From Auanema rhodensis (Eukaryota; Nematoda; Chromadorea; Rhabditida; Rhabditidae), in the NCBI GenBank assembly GCA_964057225.1, contig OZ059897.1, forward strand, positions 1,426,001 to 1,490,000: a stretch of DNA of 64,000 bases, given 5' to 3'. The notes beneath the pieces are model-generated. The model was not told the DNA's origin, searched no databases, and worked only from the letters and a program-made list of their open reading frames with translations. Each line of letters opens with the position of its first letter. The first letter of the stretch is position 1. This document shows, piece after piece, positions 35,321 through 49,010 of the stretch. Both the position numbers and the translations under genes were made by a program.

Positions 35321-38300
35321 TCACCCTGAAGAATTAATTTTTTCGTTAAATAACATTGTCCATCGTCTTCGCCTCGAAAAAAGAAATCTAAAAACATCTA
35401 CTTTTCGTAAAATTATCTTGAAATTTTTCAGGAAAATTTTTGTCAAAATGTTTTTGGAAGCAATGTTGAGTGTACATGGAAACTCAACATACACTAATGC
35501 ATCATTTTTCAAACGATCATAACTAATTTTTGTATTGAGCGTTTCTTAATGTTGTATAGTGCATTCGATGCGGATTTTTAAGCTGCGTCGATCTGTCTTA
35601 TCCGATTTGCGCTAGCTTAAAAATGCACCGAGATATCAACTGATATAAGTTCACACTTATATCCTCGATTTTCACCCTGAAGAATTAATTTTTTCGTTGA
35701 ATAAAATTGTCCATCGTCTTCGCAATAAGAAAAGAAATCTAAGAACATCTAGTTTTTGTAAAATTATCTTGAAATTTTTCGGGAAAATTTTTGTCAAAAT
35801 GTTTTTGGAAGCAATGTTGAGTGTACATGGAAACTCAACATACACTAATGCATCATTTTTCAAACAATCATAAATAATTTTTGTATTGAGCGTTTCTCAA
35901 TGTAATATAGTGCATTCGATGCGGATTTTCAAGCTGCGTCGATCTGTGTTATCAGATTTGCGCTAGCTTAAAAATGCACCGAGATATCAACTGATATAAG
36001 TTCACACTTATATCCTCGATTTTCACCCTGAAGAATTAATTTTTTCGTTGAATAAAATTGTCCATCGTCTTCGCAATAAGAAAAGGAATCTAAGAACATC
36101 TAGTTTTTGTAAAATTATCTTGAAATTTTTCGGGAAAATTTTTGTCAAAATGTTTTTGGAAGCAATGTTGAGTGTACATGGAAACTCAACATACACAAAT
36201 GCATCATTTTTCAAACAATCATAAATAATTTTTGTATTGAGCGTTTCTCAATGTTATATAGTGCATTCGATGCGGATTTCTAAGCTGCGTCGATCTGTGT
36301 TATTAGATTTGCGCTAGCTTAAAAATGCACCGAGATATCAACTGATATAAATTCACACTTATATCCTCGATTTTCACCCTGAAGAATTAATTTTTTCGTT
36401 GAATAACATTGTCCATCGTCTTCGCCTTAAGAAAAGGAATCTAAAAACATATACTTTTCGTGAAATTATCTTGAAATTTTTCGGGAAAATTTTTGTCAAA
36501 ATGTTTTTGGAAGCAATGTTGAGTGTACATGGAAACTCAACATACACTAATGCATCATTTTTCAAACAATCATAAATAATTTTTGTATTGAGCGTTTCTC
36601 AATGTGGTATAGTGCATTCGAAACAAATGTTTAAGCTGCGTCGATCTGTGTTATCAGATTTGCGCTAGCTTAAAAATGCACCGAGATATCAACTGATATA
36701 AGTTCACACTTATATCCTCGATTTTCACCCTGAAGAATTAATTTTTTCGTTGAATAACATTGTCCATCGTTTTCGCCTTGAAAAAAGGAATCTAAAAACA
36801 TCTACTCTTCGTTAAATTATCTTGAAATTTTTCGGGAAAATTTTTGTCAAAATGTTTTTGGAAGCAATGTTGAGTGTACATGGAAACTCAACATACACTA
36901 ATGCATCATTTTTCAAACAATCATAAATAATTTTTGTATTGAGCGTTTCTCAATGTGGTATAGTGCATTCGAAACAAATGTTTAAGCTGCGTCGATCTGT
37001 GTTATCAGATTTGCGCTAGCTTAAAAATGCACCGAGATATCAACTGATATAAGTTCACACTTATATCCTCGATTTTCACCCTGAAGAATTAATTTTTTCG
37101 TTGAATAACATTGTCCATCGTTTTCGCCTTGAAAAAAGGAATCTAAAAACATCTACTCTTTGTTAAATTATCTTGAAATTTTTCGGGAAAATTTTTGTCA
37201 AAATGTTTTTGGAAGCAATGTTGAGTGTACATGGAAACTCAACATACACTAATGCATCATTTTTCAAACAATCATAAATAATTTTTGTATTGAGCGTTTC
37301 TCAATGTGGTATAGTGCATTCGAAACAAATGTTTAAGCTGCGTCGATCTGTGTTATCAGATTTGCGCTAGCTTAAAAATGCACCGAGATATCAACTGATA
37401 TAAGTTCACACTTATATCCTCGATTTTCACCCTGAAGAATTAATTTTTTCGTTGAATAACATTGTCCATCGTTTTCGCCTTGAAAAAAGGAATCTAAAAA
37501 CATCTACTTTTTGTGAAATTATCTTGAAATTTTTCGGGATAATTTTTGTCAAAATGTTTTTGGAAGCAATGTTGAGTGTACATAGAAACTCAACATACAC
37601 TAATGCATCATTTTTCAAACAATCATAAATAATTTTTGTATTGAGCGTTTCTCAATGTTATATAGTGCATTCGATGCGGATTTCTAAGCTGCGTCGATCT
37701 GTGTTATTAGATTTGCGCTAGCTTAAAAATGCACCGAGATATCAACTGATATAAGTTCACACTTATATCCTCGATTTTCACCCTGAAGAATTAATTTTTT
37801 CGTTGAATAAAATTGTCCATCGTCTTCGCAATAAGAAAAGGAATCTAAGAACATCTAGTTTTTGTAAAATTATCTTGAAATTTTTCGGGAAAATTTTTGT
37901 CAAAATGTTTTTGGAAGCAATGTTGAGTGTACATGGAAAATCAACATACACTAATGCATCATTTTTCAAACAATCATAAATAATTTTTGTATTGAGCGTT
38001 TCTCAATGTGGTATATAGCATTCGAAACAAATGTTTAAGCTGCGTCGATCTGTGTTATCAGATTTGCGCTAGCTTAAAAATGCACCGAGATATCAATTGA
38101 AATAAGTTCACACTTATATCCTCGATTTTCACCCTGAAGAATTAATTTTTTCGTTGAATAACATTGTCCATCGTCTTCGCCTTGAGAAAAGGAATCTAAG
38201 AACATCTAGTTTTTGTAAAATTATCTTGAAATTTTTTGGGGAAATTTTTGTCAAAATGTTTTTGGAAGCAATGTTGAGTGTACATGGAAACTCAACATAC

Positions 38301-39995
38301 ACTAATGCATCATTTTTCAAACAATCATAAATAATTTTTGTATTGAGCGTTTCTCAATGTTATATAGTGCATTCGATGCGGATTTCTAAGCTGCGTCGAT
38401 CTGTGTTATCAGATTTGCCTAGCTTAAAAATGCACCGAGATATCAACTGATATAAGTTCACACTTATATCCTCGATTTTCACCCTGAAGAATTAATTTTT
38501 TCGTTGAATAAAATTGTCCATCGTCTTCGCAATAAGAAAAGAAATCTAAGAACATCTAGTTTTTGTAAAATTATCTTGAAATTTTTCGGGAAAATTTTTG
38601 TCAAAATGTTTTTGGAAGCAATGTTGAGTGTACATGGAAACTCAACATACACTAATGCATCATTTTTCAAACAATCATAAATAATTTTTGTATTGAGCGT
38701 TTCTCAATGTAGTATAGTGCATTCGGTGCGGATTTTCAAGCTGCGTCGATCTGTGTTATCAGATTTGCGCTAGCTTAAAAATGCACCGAGATATCAACTG
38801 ATATAAGTTCACACTTATATCCTCGATTTTCACCCTGAAGAATTAATTTTTTCGTTGAATAAAATTGTCCATCGTCTTCGCAATAAGAAAAGGAATCTAA
38901 GAACATCTAGTTTTTGTAAAATTATCTTGAAATTTTTCGGGAAAATTTTTGTCAAAATGTTTTTGGAAGCAATGTTGAGTGTACATGGAAACTCAACATA
39001 CACAAATGCATCATTTTTCAAACAATCATAAATAATTTTTGTATTGAGCGTTTCTCAATGTTATATAGTGCATTCGATGCGGATTTCTAAGCTGCGTCGA
39101 TCTGTGTTATTAGATTTGCGCTAGCTTAAAAATGCACCGAGATATCAACTGATATAAATTCACACTTATATCCTCGATTTTCACCCTGAAGAATTAATTT
39201 TTTCGTTGAATAACATTGTCCATCGTCTTCGCCTTAAGAAAAGGAATCTAAAAACATATACTTTTCGTGAAATTATCTTGAAATTTTTCGGGAAAATTTT
39301 TGTCAAAATGTTTTTGGAAGCAATGTTGAGTGTACATGGAAACTCAACATACACTAATGCATCATTTTTCAAACAATCATAAATAATTTTTGTATTGAGC
39401 GTTTCTCAATGTGGTATAGTGCATTCGAAACAAATGTTTAAGCTGCGTCGATCTGTGTTATCAGATTTGCGCTAGCTTAAAAATGCACCGAGATATCAAC
39501 TGATATAAGTTCACACTTATATCCTCGATTTTCACCCTGAAGAATTAATTTTTTCGTTGAATAACATTGTCCATCGTTTTCGCCTTGAAAAAAGGAATCT
39601 AAAAACATCTACTCTTCGTTAAATTATCTTGAAATTTTTCGGGAAAATTTTTGTCAAAATGTTTTTGGAAGCAATGTTGAGTGTACATGGAAACTCAACA
39701 TACACTAATGCATCATTTTTCAAACAATCATAAATAATTTTTGTATTGAGCGTTTCTCAATGTGGTATAGTGCATTCGAAACAAATGTTTAAGCTGCGTC
39801 GATCTGTGTTATCAGATTTGCGCTAGCTTAAAAATGCACCGAGATATCAACTGATATAAGTTCACACTTATATCCTCGATTTTCACCCTGAAGAATTAAT
39901 TTTTTCGTTGAATAACATTGTCCATCGTTTTCGCCTTGAAAAAAGGAATCTAAAAACATCTACTCTTCGTTAAATTATCTTGAAATTTTTCGGGA
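35083..39995. repeat. 14-monomer tandem duplication, copy 2 (4,913 bp)
   Basis: The order L D D Y X X Q D S D D Y X X starts from the L at 35321. It matches copy 1 at +4,913 bp, including all private variants listed there. Its last monomer (39883) remains X throughout and carries catagataa at 40080-40088. Confidence 0.92.
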
Positions 39996-40233
39996 AAATT
40001 TTTGTCAAAATGTTTTTGGAAGCAATGTTGAGTGTACATGGAAACTCAACATACACTAATGCATCATTTTTCAAACAATCATAGATAATTTTTGTATTGA
40101 GCGTTTCTCAATGTGGTATAGTGCATTCGAAACAAATGTTTAAGCTGCGTCGATCTGTGTTATCAGATTTGCGCTAGCTTAAAAATGCACCGAGATATCA
40201 ACTGATATAAGTTCACACTTATATCCTCGATTT

Positions 40234-41286
40234 TCACCCTGAAGAATTAATTTTTTCGTTGAATAAAATTGTCCATCGTCTTCGCAATAAGAAAAGGAAT
40301 CTAAGAACATCTAGTTTTTGTAAAATTATCTTGAAATTTTTCGGGAAAATTTTTGTCAAAATGTTTTTGGAAGCAATGTTGAGTGTACATGGAAACTCAA
40401 CATACACAAATGCATCATTTTTCAAACAATCATAAATAATTTTTGTATTGAGCGTTTCTCAATGTTATATAGTGCATTCGATGCGGATTTCTAAGCTGCG
40501 TCGATCTGTGTTATTAGATTTGCGCTAGCTTAAAAATGCACCGAGATATCAACTGATATAAGTTCACACTTATATCCTCGATTTTCACCCTGAAGAATTA
40601 ATTTTTTCGTTGAATAAAATTGTCCATCGTCTTCGCAATAAGAAAAGGAATCTAAGAACATCTAGTTTTTGTAAAATTATCTTGAAATTTTTCGGGAAAA
40701 TTTTTGTCAAAATGTTTTTGGAAGCAATGTTGAGTGTACATGGAAACTCAACATACACTAATGCATCATTTTTCAAACAATCATAAATAATTTTTGTATT
40801 GAGCGTTTCTCAATGTGGTATAGTGCATTCGAAACAAATGTTTAAGCTGCGTCGATCTGTGTTATCAGATTTGCGCTAGCTTAAAAATGCACCGAGATAT
40901 CAACTGATATAAGTTCACACTTATATCCTCGATTTTCACCCTAAAGAATTAATTTTTTCGTTGAATAACATTGTCCATCGTTTTCGCCTTGAAAAAAGGA
41001 ATCTAAAAACATCTACTCTTCGTTAAATTATCTTGAAATTTTTCGGGAAAATTTTTGTCAAAATGTTTTTGGAAGCAATGTTGAGTGTACATGGAAACTC
41101 AACATACACTAATGCATCATTTTTCAAACAATCATAGATAATTTTTGTATTGAGCGTTTCTCAATGTGGTATAGTGCATTCGAAACAAATGTTTAAGCTG
41201 CGTCGATCTGTGTTATCAGATTTGCGCTAGCTTAAAAATGCACCGAGATATCAACTGATATAAGTTCACACTTATATCCTCGATTT
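40234..41286. repeat. D D X trimer, copy 1 (1,053 bp)
   Basis: Starts are 40234, 40585 and 40936. The X monomer begins ccctaaag (a40943) and later carries catagata (g41137). The latter matches 40084 in the preceding X exactly 1,053 bp upstream. The crossover that duplicated this trimer therefore lies between 40943 and 41137. Confidence 0.9.
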
Positions 41287-42339
41287 TCACCCTGAAGAAT
41301 TAATTTTTTCGTTGAATAAAATTGTCCATCGTCTTCGCAATAAGAAAAGGAATCTAAGAACATCTAGTTTTTGTAAAATTATCTTGAAATTTTTCGGGAA
41401 AATTTTTGTCAAAATGTTTTTGGAAGCAATGTTGAGTGTACATGGAAACTCAACATACACAAATGCATCATTTTTCAAACAATCATAAATAATTTTTGTA
41501 TTGAGCGTTTCTCAATGTTATATAGTGCATTCGATGCGGATTTCTAAGCTGCGTCGATCTGTGTTATTAGATTTGCGCTAGCTTAAAAATGCACCGAGAT
41601 ATCAACTGATATAAGTTCACACTTATATCCTCGATTTTCACCCTGAAGAATTAATTTTTTCGTTGAATAAAATTGTCCATCGTCTTCGCAATAAGAAAAG
41701 GAATCTAAGAACATCTAGTTTTTGTAAAATTATCTTGAAATTTTTCGGGAAAATTTTTGTCAAAATGTTTTTGGAAGCAATGTTGAGTGTACATGGAAAC
41801 TCAACATACACTAATGCATCATTTTTCAAACAATCATAAATAATTTTTGTATTGAGCGTTTCTCAATGTGGTATAGTGCATTCGAAACAAATGTTTAAGC
41901 TGCGTCGATCTGTGTTATCAGATTTGCGCTAGCTTAAAAATGCACCGAGATATCAACTGATATAAGTTCACACTTATATCCTCGATTTTCACCCTAAAGA
42001 ATTAATTTTTTCGTTGAATAACATTGTCCATCGTTTTCGCCTTGAAAAAAGGAATCTAAAAACATCTACTCTTCGTTAAATTATCTTGAAATTTTTCGGG
42101 AAAATTTTTGTCAAAATGTTTTTGGAAGCAATGTTGAGTGTACATGGAAACTCAACATACACTAATGCATCATTTTTCAAACAATCATAAATAATTTTTG
42201 TATTGAGCGTTTCTCAATGTGGTATAGTGCATTCGAAACAAATGTTTAAGCTGCGTCGATCTGTGTTATCAGATTTGCGCTAGCTTGAAAATGCACCGAG
42301 ATATCAACTGATATAAGTTCACACTTATATCCTCGATTT
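41287..42339. repeat. D D X trimer, copy 2 (1,053 bp)
   Basis: Starts are 41287, 41638 and 41989. The X again begins ccctaaag (a41996, +1,053 from 40943) but reads cataaata, the common form. V2 of this X ends gcttgaaaatg. The next monomer is Q at 42340. Confidence 0.9.
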
Positions 42340-43041
42340 TCACCCTGAAGAATTAATTTTTTCGTTGAATAACATTGTCCATCGTTTTCGCCTTGAAAAA
42401 AGGAATCTAAAAACATCTACTTTTTGTGAAATTATCTTGAAATTTTTCGGGATAATTTTTGTCAAAATGTTTTTGGAAGCAATGTTGAGTGTACATAGAA
42501 ACTCAACATACACTAATGCATCATTTTTCAAACAATCATAAATAATTTTTGTATTGAGCGTTTCTCAATGTTATATAGTGCATTCGATGCGGATTTCTAA
42601 GCTGCGTCGATCTGTGTTATTAGATTTGCGCTAGCTTAAAAATGCACCGAGATATCAACTGATATAAGTTCACACTTATATCCTCGATTTTCACCCTGAA
42701 GAATTAATTTTTTCGTTGAATAAAATTGTCCATCGTCTTCGCAATAAGAAAAGGAATCTAAGAACATCTAGTTTTTGTAAAATTATCTTGAAATTTTTCG
42801 GGAAAATTTTTGTCAAAATGTTTTTGGAAGCAATGTTGAGTGTACATGGAAACTCAACATACACTAATGCATCATTTTTCAAACAATCATAAATAATTTT
42901 TGTATTGAGCGTTTCTCAATGTGGTATAGTGCATTCGAAACAAATGTTTAAGCTGCGTCGATCTGTGTTATCAGATTTGCGCTAGCTTAAAAATGCACCG
43001 AGATATCAACTGATATAAGTTCACACTTATATCCTCGATTT
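42340..43041. repeat. Q and D monomers linking to the X/T zone
   Basis: Q at 42340 has the same tacatagaaac as at 32514 and 37427. D at 42691 lacks the tggaaaatcaac and gtggtatatagc variants that follow Q in the two 4.9-kb copies. So either only Q itself is shared, or those changes arose later in the duplicated segment. Confidence 0.85.
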
Positions 43042-44445
43042 TCACCCTGAAGAATTAATTTTTTCGTTGAATAACATTGTCCATCGTTTTCGCCTTTAAA
43101 AAAGGAATCTAAAAACATCTACTCTTTGTTAAATTATCTTGAAATTTTTCGGGAAAATTTTTGTCAAAATGTTTTTGGAAGCAATGTTGAGTGTACATGG
43201 AAACTCAACATACACTAATGCATCATTTTTCAAACAATCATAAATAATTTTTGTATTGAGCGTTTCTCAATGTGGTATAGTGCATTCGAAACAAATGTTT
43301 AAGCTGCGTCGATCTGTGTTATCAGATTTGCGCTAGCTTAAAAATGCACCGAGATATCAACTGATATAAGTTCACACTTATATCCTCGATTTTCACCCTG
43401 AAGAATTAATTTTTTCGTTGAATAATAATGTCCATCGTCTTCGCCTTGAAAAAAGGAATCTAAAAACTTCTACTCTTCGTTAAATTATCTTGAAATTTTT
43501 CGGGAAAATTTTTGTCAAAATGTTTTTGGAAGCAATGTTGAGTGTACATGGAAACTCAACATACACTAATGCATCATTTTTCAAACAATCATAAATAATT
43601 TTTGTATTGAGCGTTTCTCAATGTGGTATAGTGCATTCGAAACAAATGTTTAAGCTGCGTCGATCTGTGTTATCAGATTTGCGCTAGCTTAAAAATGCAC
43701 CGAGATATCAACTGATATAAGTTCACACTTATATCCTCGATTTTCACCCTGAAGAATTAATTTTTTCGTTGAATAACATTGTCCATCGTTTTCGCCTTTA
43801 AAAAAGGAATCTAAAAACATCTACTCTTTGTTAAATTATCTTGAAATTTTTCGGGAAAATTTTTGTCAAAATGTTTTTGGAAGCAATGTTGAGTGTACAT
43901 GGAAACTCAACATACACTAATGCATCATTTTTCAAACAATCATAAATAATTTTTGTATTGAGCGTTTCTCAATGTGGTATAGTGCATTCGAAACAAATGT
44001 TTAAGCTGCGTCGATCTGTGTTATCAGATTTGCGCTAGCTTAAAAATGCACCGAGATATCAACTGATATAAGTTCACACTTATATCCTCGATTTTCACCC
44101 TGAAGAATTAATTTTTTCGTTGAATAATAATGTCCATCGTCTTCGCCTTGAAAAAAGGAATCTAAAAACTTCTACTCTTCGTTAAATTATCTTGAAATTT
44201 TTCGGGAAAATTTTTGTCAAAATGTTTTTGGAAGCAATGTTGAGTGTACATGGAAACTCAACATACACTAATGCATCATTTTTCAAACAATCATAAATAA
44301 TTTTTGTATTGAGCGTTTCTCAATGTGGTATAGTGCATTCGAAACAAATGTTTAAGCTGCGTCGATCTGTGTTATCAGATTTGCGCTAGCTTAAAAATGC
44401 ACCGAGATATCAACTGATATAAGTTCACACTTATATCCTCGATTT
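43042..44445. repeat. X-T dimer duplicated in tandem (2 x 702 bp)
   Basis: X at 43042 and at 43744 share gcctttaaaaaagg and ctctttgtt. T at 43393 and at 44095 share aataataatg and aacttctac. I saw no difference between the two 702-bp copies. Confidence 0.9.
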
Positions 44446-47400
44446 TCACCCTAAAGAATTAATTTTTTCGTTGAATAACATTGTCCATCGTTTTCGCCTT
44501 GAAAAAATGAATCTAAAAACATCTACTCTTCGTTAAATTATCTTGAAATTTTTCGGGAAAATTTTTGTCAAAATGTTTTTGGAAGCAATGTTGAGTGTAC
44601 ATGGAAACTCAACATACACTAATGCATCATTTTTCAAACAATCATAAATAATTTTTGTATTGAGCGTTTCTCAATGTGGTATAGTGCATTCGAAACAAAT
44701 GTTTAAGCTGCGTCGATCTGTGTTATCAGGTTTGCGCTAGCTTAAAAATGCACCGAGATATCAACTGATATAAGTTCACACTTATATCCTCGATTTTCAC
44801 CCTGAAGAATTAATTTTTTCGTTGAATAGTAATGTCCATAGTCTTCGCCTTGAAAAAAGGAATCTAAAAACTTCTACTCTTCGTTAAATTATCTTGAAAT
44901 TTTTCGGAAAAATTTTTGTCAAAATGTTTTTGGAAGCAATGTTGAGTGTACATGGAAACTCAACATACAATAATGCATCATTTTTCAAACAATCATAAAT
45001 AATTTTTGTATTGAGCGTTATTCAATGTAGTATAGTGCATTCGATGCGGATTTTTAAGCTGCGTCGATCTGTGTTATCAGATTTGCGCTAGCTTGAAAAT
45101 GCACCGAGATATCAACTGATATAAGTTCACACTTATATCCTCGATTTTCACCCTGAAGAATTAATTTTTTCGTTGAATAACATTGTCCATCGTTTTCGCC
45201 TTGAAAAAAGGAATCTAAAAACATCTACTCTTCGTTAAATTATCTTGAAATTTTTCGGGAAAATTTTTGTCAAAATGTTTTTGGAAGCAATGTTGAGTGT
45301 ACATGGAAACTCAACATACACTAATGCATCATTTTTCAAACAATCATAAATAATTTTTGTATTGAGCGTTTCTCAATGTGGTATAGTGCATTCGAAACAA
45401 ATGTTTAAGCTGCGTCGATCTGTGTTATCAGATTTGCGCTAGCTTAAAAATGCACCGAGATATCAACTGATATAAGTTCACACTTATATCCTCGATTTTC
45501 ACCCTGAAGAATTAATTTTTTCGTTGAATAATAGTGTCCATCGTCTTCGCCTTGAAAAAAGGAATCTAAAAACTTCTACTCTTCGTTAAATTATCTTGAA
45601 ATTTTTCGGGAAAATTTTTGTCAAAATGTTTTTGGAAGCAATGTTGAGTGTACATGGAAACTCAACATACACTAATGCATCATTTTTCAAACAATCATAA
45701 ATAATTTTTGTATTGAGCGTTTCTCAATGTGGTATAGTGCATTCGAAACAAATGTTTAAGCTGCGTCGATCTGTGTTATCAGATTTGCGCTAGCTTAAAA
45801 ATGCACCGAGATATCAACTGATATAAGTTCACACTTATATCCTCGATTTTCACCCTGAAGAATTAATTTTTTCGTTGAATAACATTGTCCATCGTTTTCG
45901 CCTTGAAAAAAGGAATCTAAAAACATCTACTCTTCGTTAAATTATCTTGAAATTTTTCGGGAAAATTTTTGTCAAAATGTTTTTGGAAGCAATGTTGAGT
46001 GTACATGGAAACTCAACATACACTAATGCATCATTTTTCAAACAATCATAAATAATTTTTGTATTGAGCGTTTCTCAATGTGGTATAGTGCATTCGAAAC
46101 AAATGTTTAAGCTGCGTCGATCTGTGTTATCAGATTTGCGCTAGCTTAAAAATGCACCGAGATATCAACTGATATAAAAGTTCACACTTATATCCTCGAT
46201 TTTCACCCTAAAGAATTAATTTTTTCGTTGAATAACATTGTCCATCGTTTTCGCCTTGAAAAAAAGAATCTAAAAACATCTACTCTTCGTTAAATTATCT
46301 TGAAATTTTTCGGGAAAATTTTTGTCAAAATGTTTTTGGAAGCAATGTTGAGTGTACATGGAAACTCAACATACACTAATGCATCATTTTTCAAACAATC
46401 ATAAATAATTTTTGTATTGAGCGTTTCTCAATGTGGTATAGTGCATTCGAAACAAATGTTTAAGCTGCGTCGATCTGTGTTATCAGATTTGCGCTAGCTT
46501 AAAAATGCACCGAGATATCAACTGATATAAGTTCACACTTATATCCTCGATTTTCACCCTGAAGAATTAATTTTTTCGTTGAATAGTAATGTCCATAGTC
46601 TTCGCCTTGAAAAAAGGAATCTAAAAACTTCTACTCTTCGTTAAATTATCTTGAAATTTTTCGGGAAAATTTTTGTCAAAATGTTTTTGGAAGCAATGTT
46701 GAGTGTACATGGAAACTCAACATACACTAATGCATCATTTTTCAAACAATCATAAATAATTTTTGTATTGAGCGTTTCTCAATGTGGTATAGTGCATTCG
46801 AAACAAATGTTTAAGCTGCGTCGATCTGTGTTATCAGATTTGCGCTAGCTTAAAAATGCACCGAGATATCAACTGATATAAGTTCACACTTATATCCTCG
46901 ATTTTCACCCTGAAGAATTAATTTTTTCGTTGAATAGTAATGTCCATAGTCTTCGCCTTGAAAAAAGGAATCTAAAAACTTCTACTCTTCGTTAAATTAT
47001 CTTGAAATTTTTCGGAAAAATTTTTGTCAAAATGTTTTTGGAAGCAATGTTGAGTGTACATGGAAACTCAACATACAATAATGCATCATTTTTCAAACAA
47101 TCATAAATAATTTTTGTATTGAGCGTTATTCAATGTAGTATAGTGCATTCGATGCGGATTTTTAAGCTGCGTCGATCTGTGTTATCAGATTTGCGCTAGC
47201 TTGAAAATGCACCGAGATATCAACTGATATAAGTTCACACTTATATCCTCGATTTTCACCCTGAAGAATTAATTTTTTCGTTGAATAACATTGTCCATCG
47301 TTTTCGCCTTGAAAAAAGGAATCTAAAAACATCTACTCTTCGTTAAATTATCTTGAAATTTTTCGGGAAAATTTTTGTCAAAATGTTTTTGGAAGCAATG

Positions 47401-48659
47401 TTGAGTGTACATGGAAACTCAACATACACTAATGCATCATTTTTCAAACAATCATAAATAATTTTTGTATTGAGCGTTTCTCAATGTGGTATAGTGCATT
47501 CGAAACAAATGTTTAAGCTGCGTCGATCTGTGTTATCAGATTTGCGCTAGCTTAAAAATGCACCGAGATATCAACTGATATAAGTTCACACTTATATCCT
47601 CGATTTTCACCCTGAAGAATTAATTTTTTCGTTGAATAATAATGTCCATCGTCTTCGCCTTGAAAAAAGGAATCTAAAAACTTCTACTCTTCGTTAAATT
47701 ATCTTGAAATTTTTCGGGAAAATTTTTGTCAAAATGTTTTTGGAAGCAATGTTGAGTGTACATGGAAACTCAACATACACTAATGCATCATTTTTCAAAC
47801 AATCATAAATAATTTTTGTATTGAGCGTTTCTCAATGTGGTATAGTGCATTCGAAACAAATGTTTAAGCTGCGTCGATCTGTGTTATCAGATTTGCGCTA
47901 GCTTAAAAATGCACCGAGATATCAACTGATATAAGTTCACACTTATATCCTCGATTTTCACCCTAAAGAATTAATTTTTTCGTTGAATAACATTGTCCAT
48001 CGTTTTCGCCTTGAAAAAAGGAATCTAAAAACATCTACTCTTCGTTAAATTATCTTGAAATTTTTCGGGAAAATTTTTGTCAAAATGTTTTTGGAAGCAA
48101 TGTTGAGTGTACATGGAAACTCAACATACACTAATGCATCATTTTTCAAACAATCATAAATAATTTTTGTATTGAGCGTTTCTCAATGTGGTATAGTGCA
48201 TTCGAAACAAATGTTTAAGCTGCGTCGATCTGTGTTATCAGATTTGCGCTAGCTTAAAAATGCACCGAGATATCAACTGATATAAGTTCACACTTATATC
48301 CTCGATTTTCACGCTGAAGAATTAATTTTTTCGTTGAATAATAATGTCCATCGTCTTCGCCTTGAAAAAAGGAATCTAAAAACTTCTACTCTTCGTTAAA
48401 TTATCTTGAAATTTTTCGGAAAAATTTTTGTCAAAATGTTTTTGGAAGCAATGTTGAGTGTACATGGAAACTCAACATACAATAATGCATCATTTTTCAA
48501 ACAATCATAAATAATTTTTGTATTGAGCGTTATTCAATGTAGTATAGTGCATTCGATGCGGATTTTTAAGCTGCGTCGATCTGTGTTATCAGATTTGCGC
48601 TAGCTTGAAAATGCACCGAGATATCAACTGATATAAGTTCACACTTATATCCTCGATTT
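44446..48659. repeat. X/T mosaic (12 monomers)
   Basis: The order is Xc T'' X T X Xc T'' T'' X T Xc T'. Xc begins ccctaaag (44446, 46203, 47958). T'' has aatagtaatg and ccatagtc (44797, 46554, 46905). A linked variant set (cggaaaaattt, acaataatgc, gttattcaatg, gcttgaaaatg) occurs at 44797, 46905 and 48309. A 2-bp insertion (gatataaaagttc) precedes 46203. No N, K, L, D or Y monomer occurs in this stretch. Confidence 0.85.
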
Positions 48660-49010
48660 TCACCCTGAAGAATTAATTTCTTCGTTGAATAACATTGTCC
48701 ATCGTCTTTGCCTTGAAAAAAGAAATCTAAAAACATCTACTTTTCGTAAAATTATCTTGAAATTTTTCAGGAAAATTTTTGTCAAAATGTTTTTGGAAGC
48801 AATGTTGAGTGTACATGGAAACTCAACATACACTAATGCATCATTTTTCAAACAATCATAAATAATTTTTGTATTGAGCGTTTCTCAATGTAGTATAGTG
48901 CATTCGAAACGGATTTTTAAGCTGCGTCAATCTGTGTTATCAGATTTGCGCTAGCTTAAAAATGCACCGAGATATCAACTGATATAAGTTCACACTTATA
49001 TCCTCGATTT
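48660..49010. repeat. Lz monomer, copy 1
   Basis: An L-derived V1 with private aatttcttcg and gtctttgcc. V2 has cgaaacggattttt and gctgcgtcaatctg. The same V1 variant set appears again only at 61992. Both are preceded by a unit ending gcttgaaaatg. Confidence 0.85.

Noticed and set aside
30170-39995. Assembly artefact as the sole explanation of the 4.9-kb duplication
   Set aside because: A base difference between copies and a hybrid junction monomer with a biologically sensible crossover favour a real duplication. It cannot be excluded from sequence alone, so read-depth and spanning-read checks are listed with the finding.
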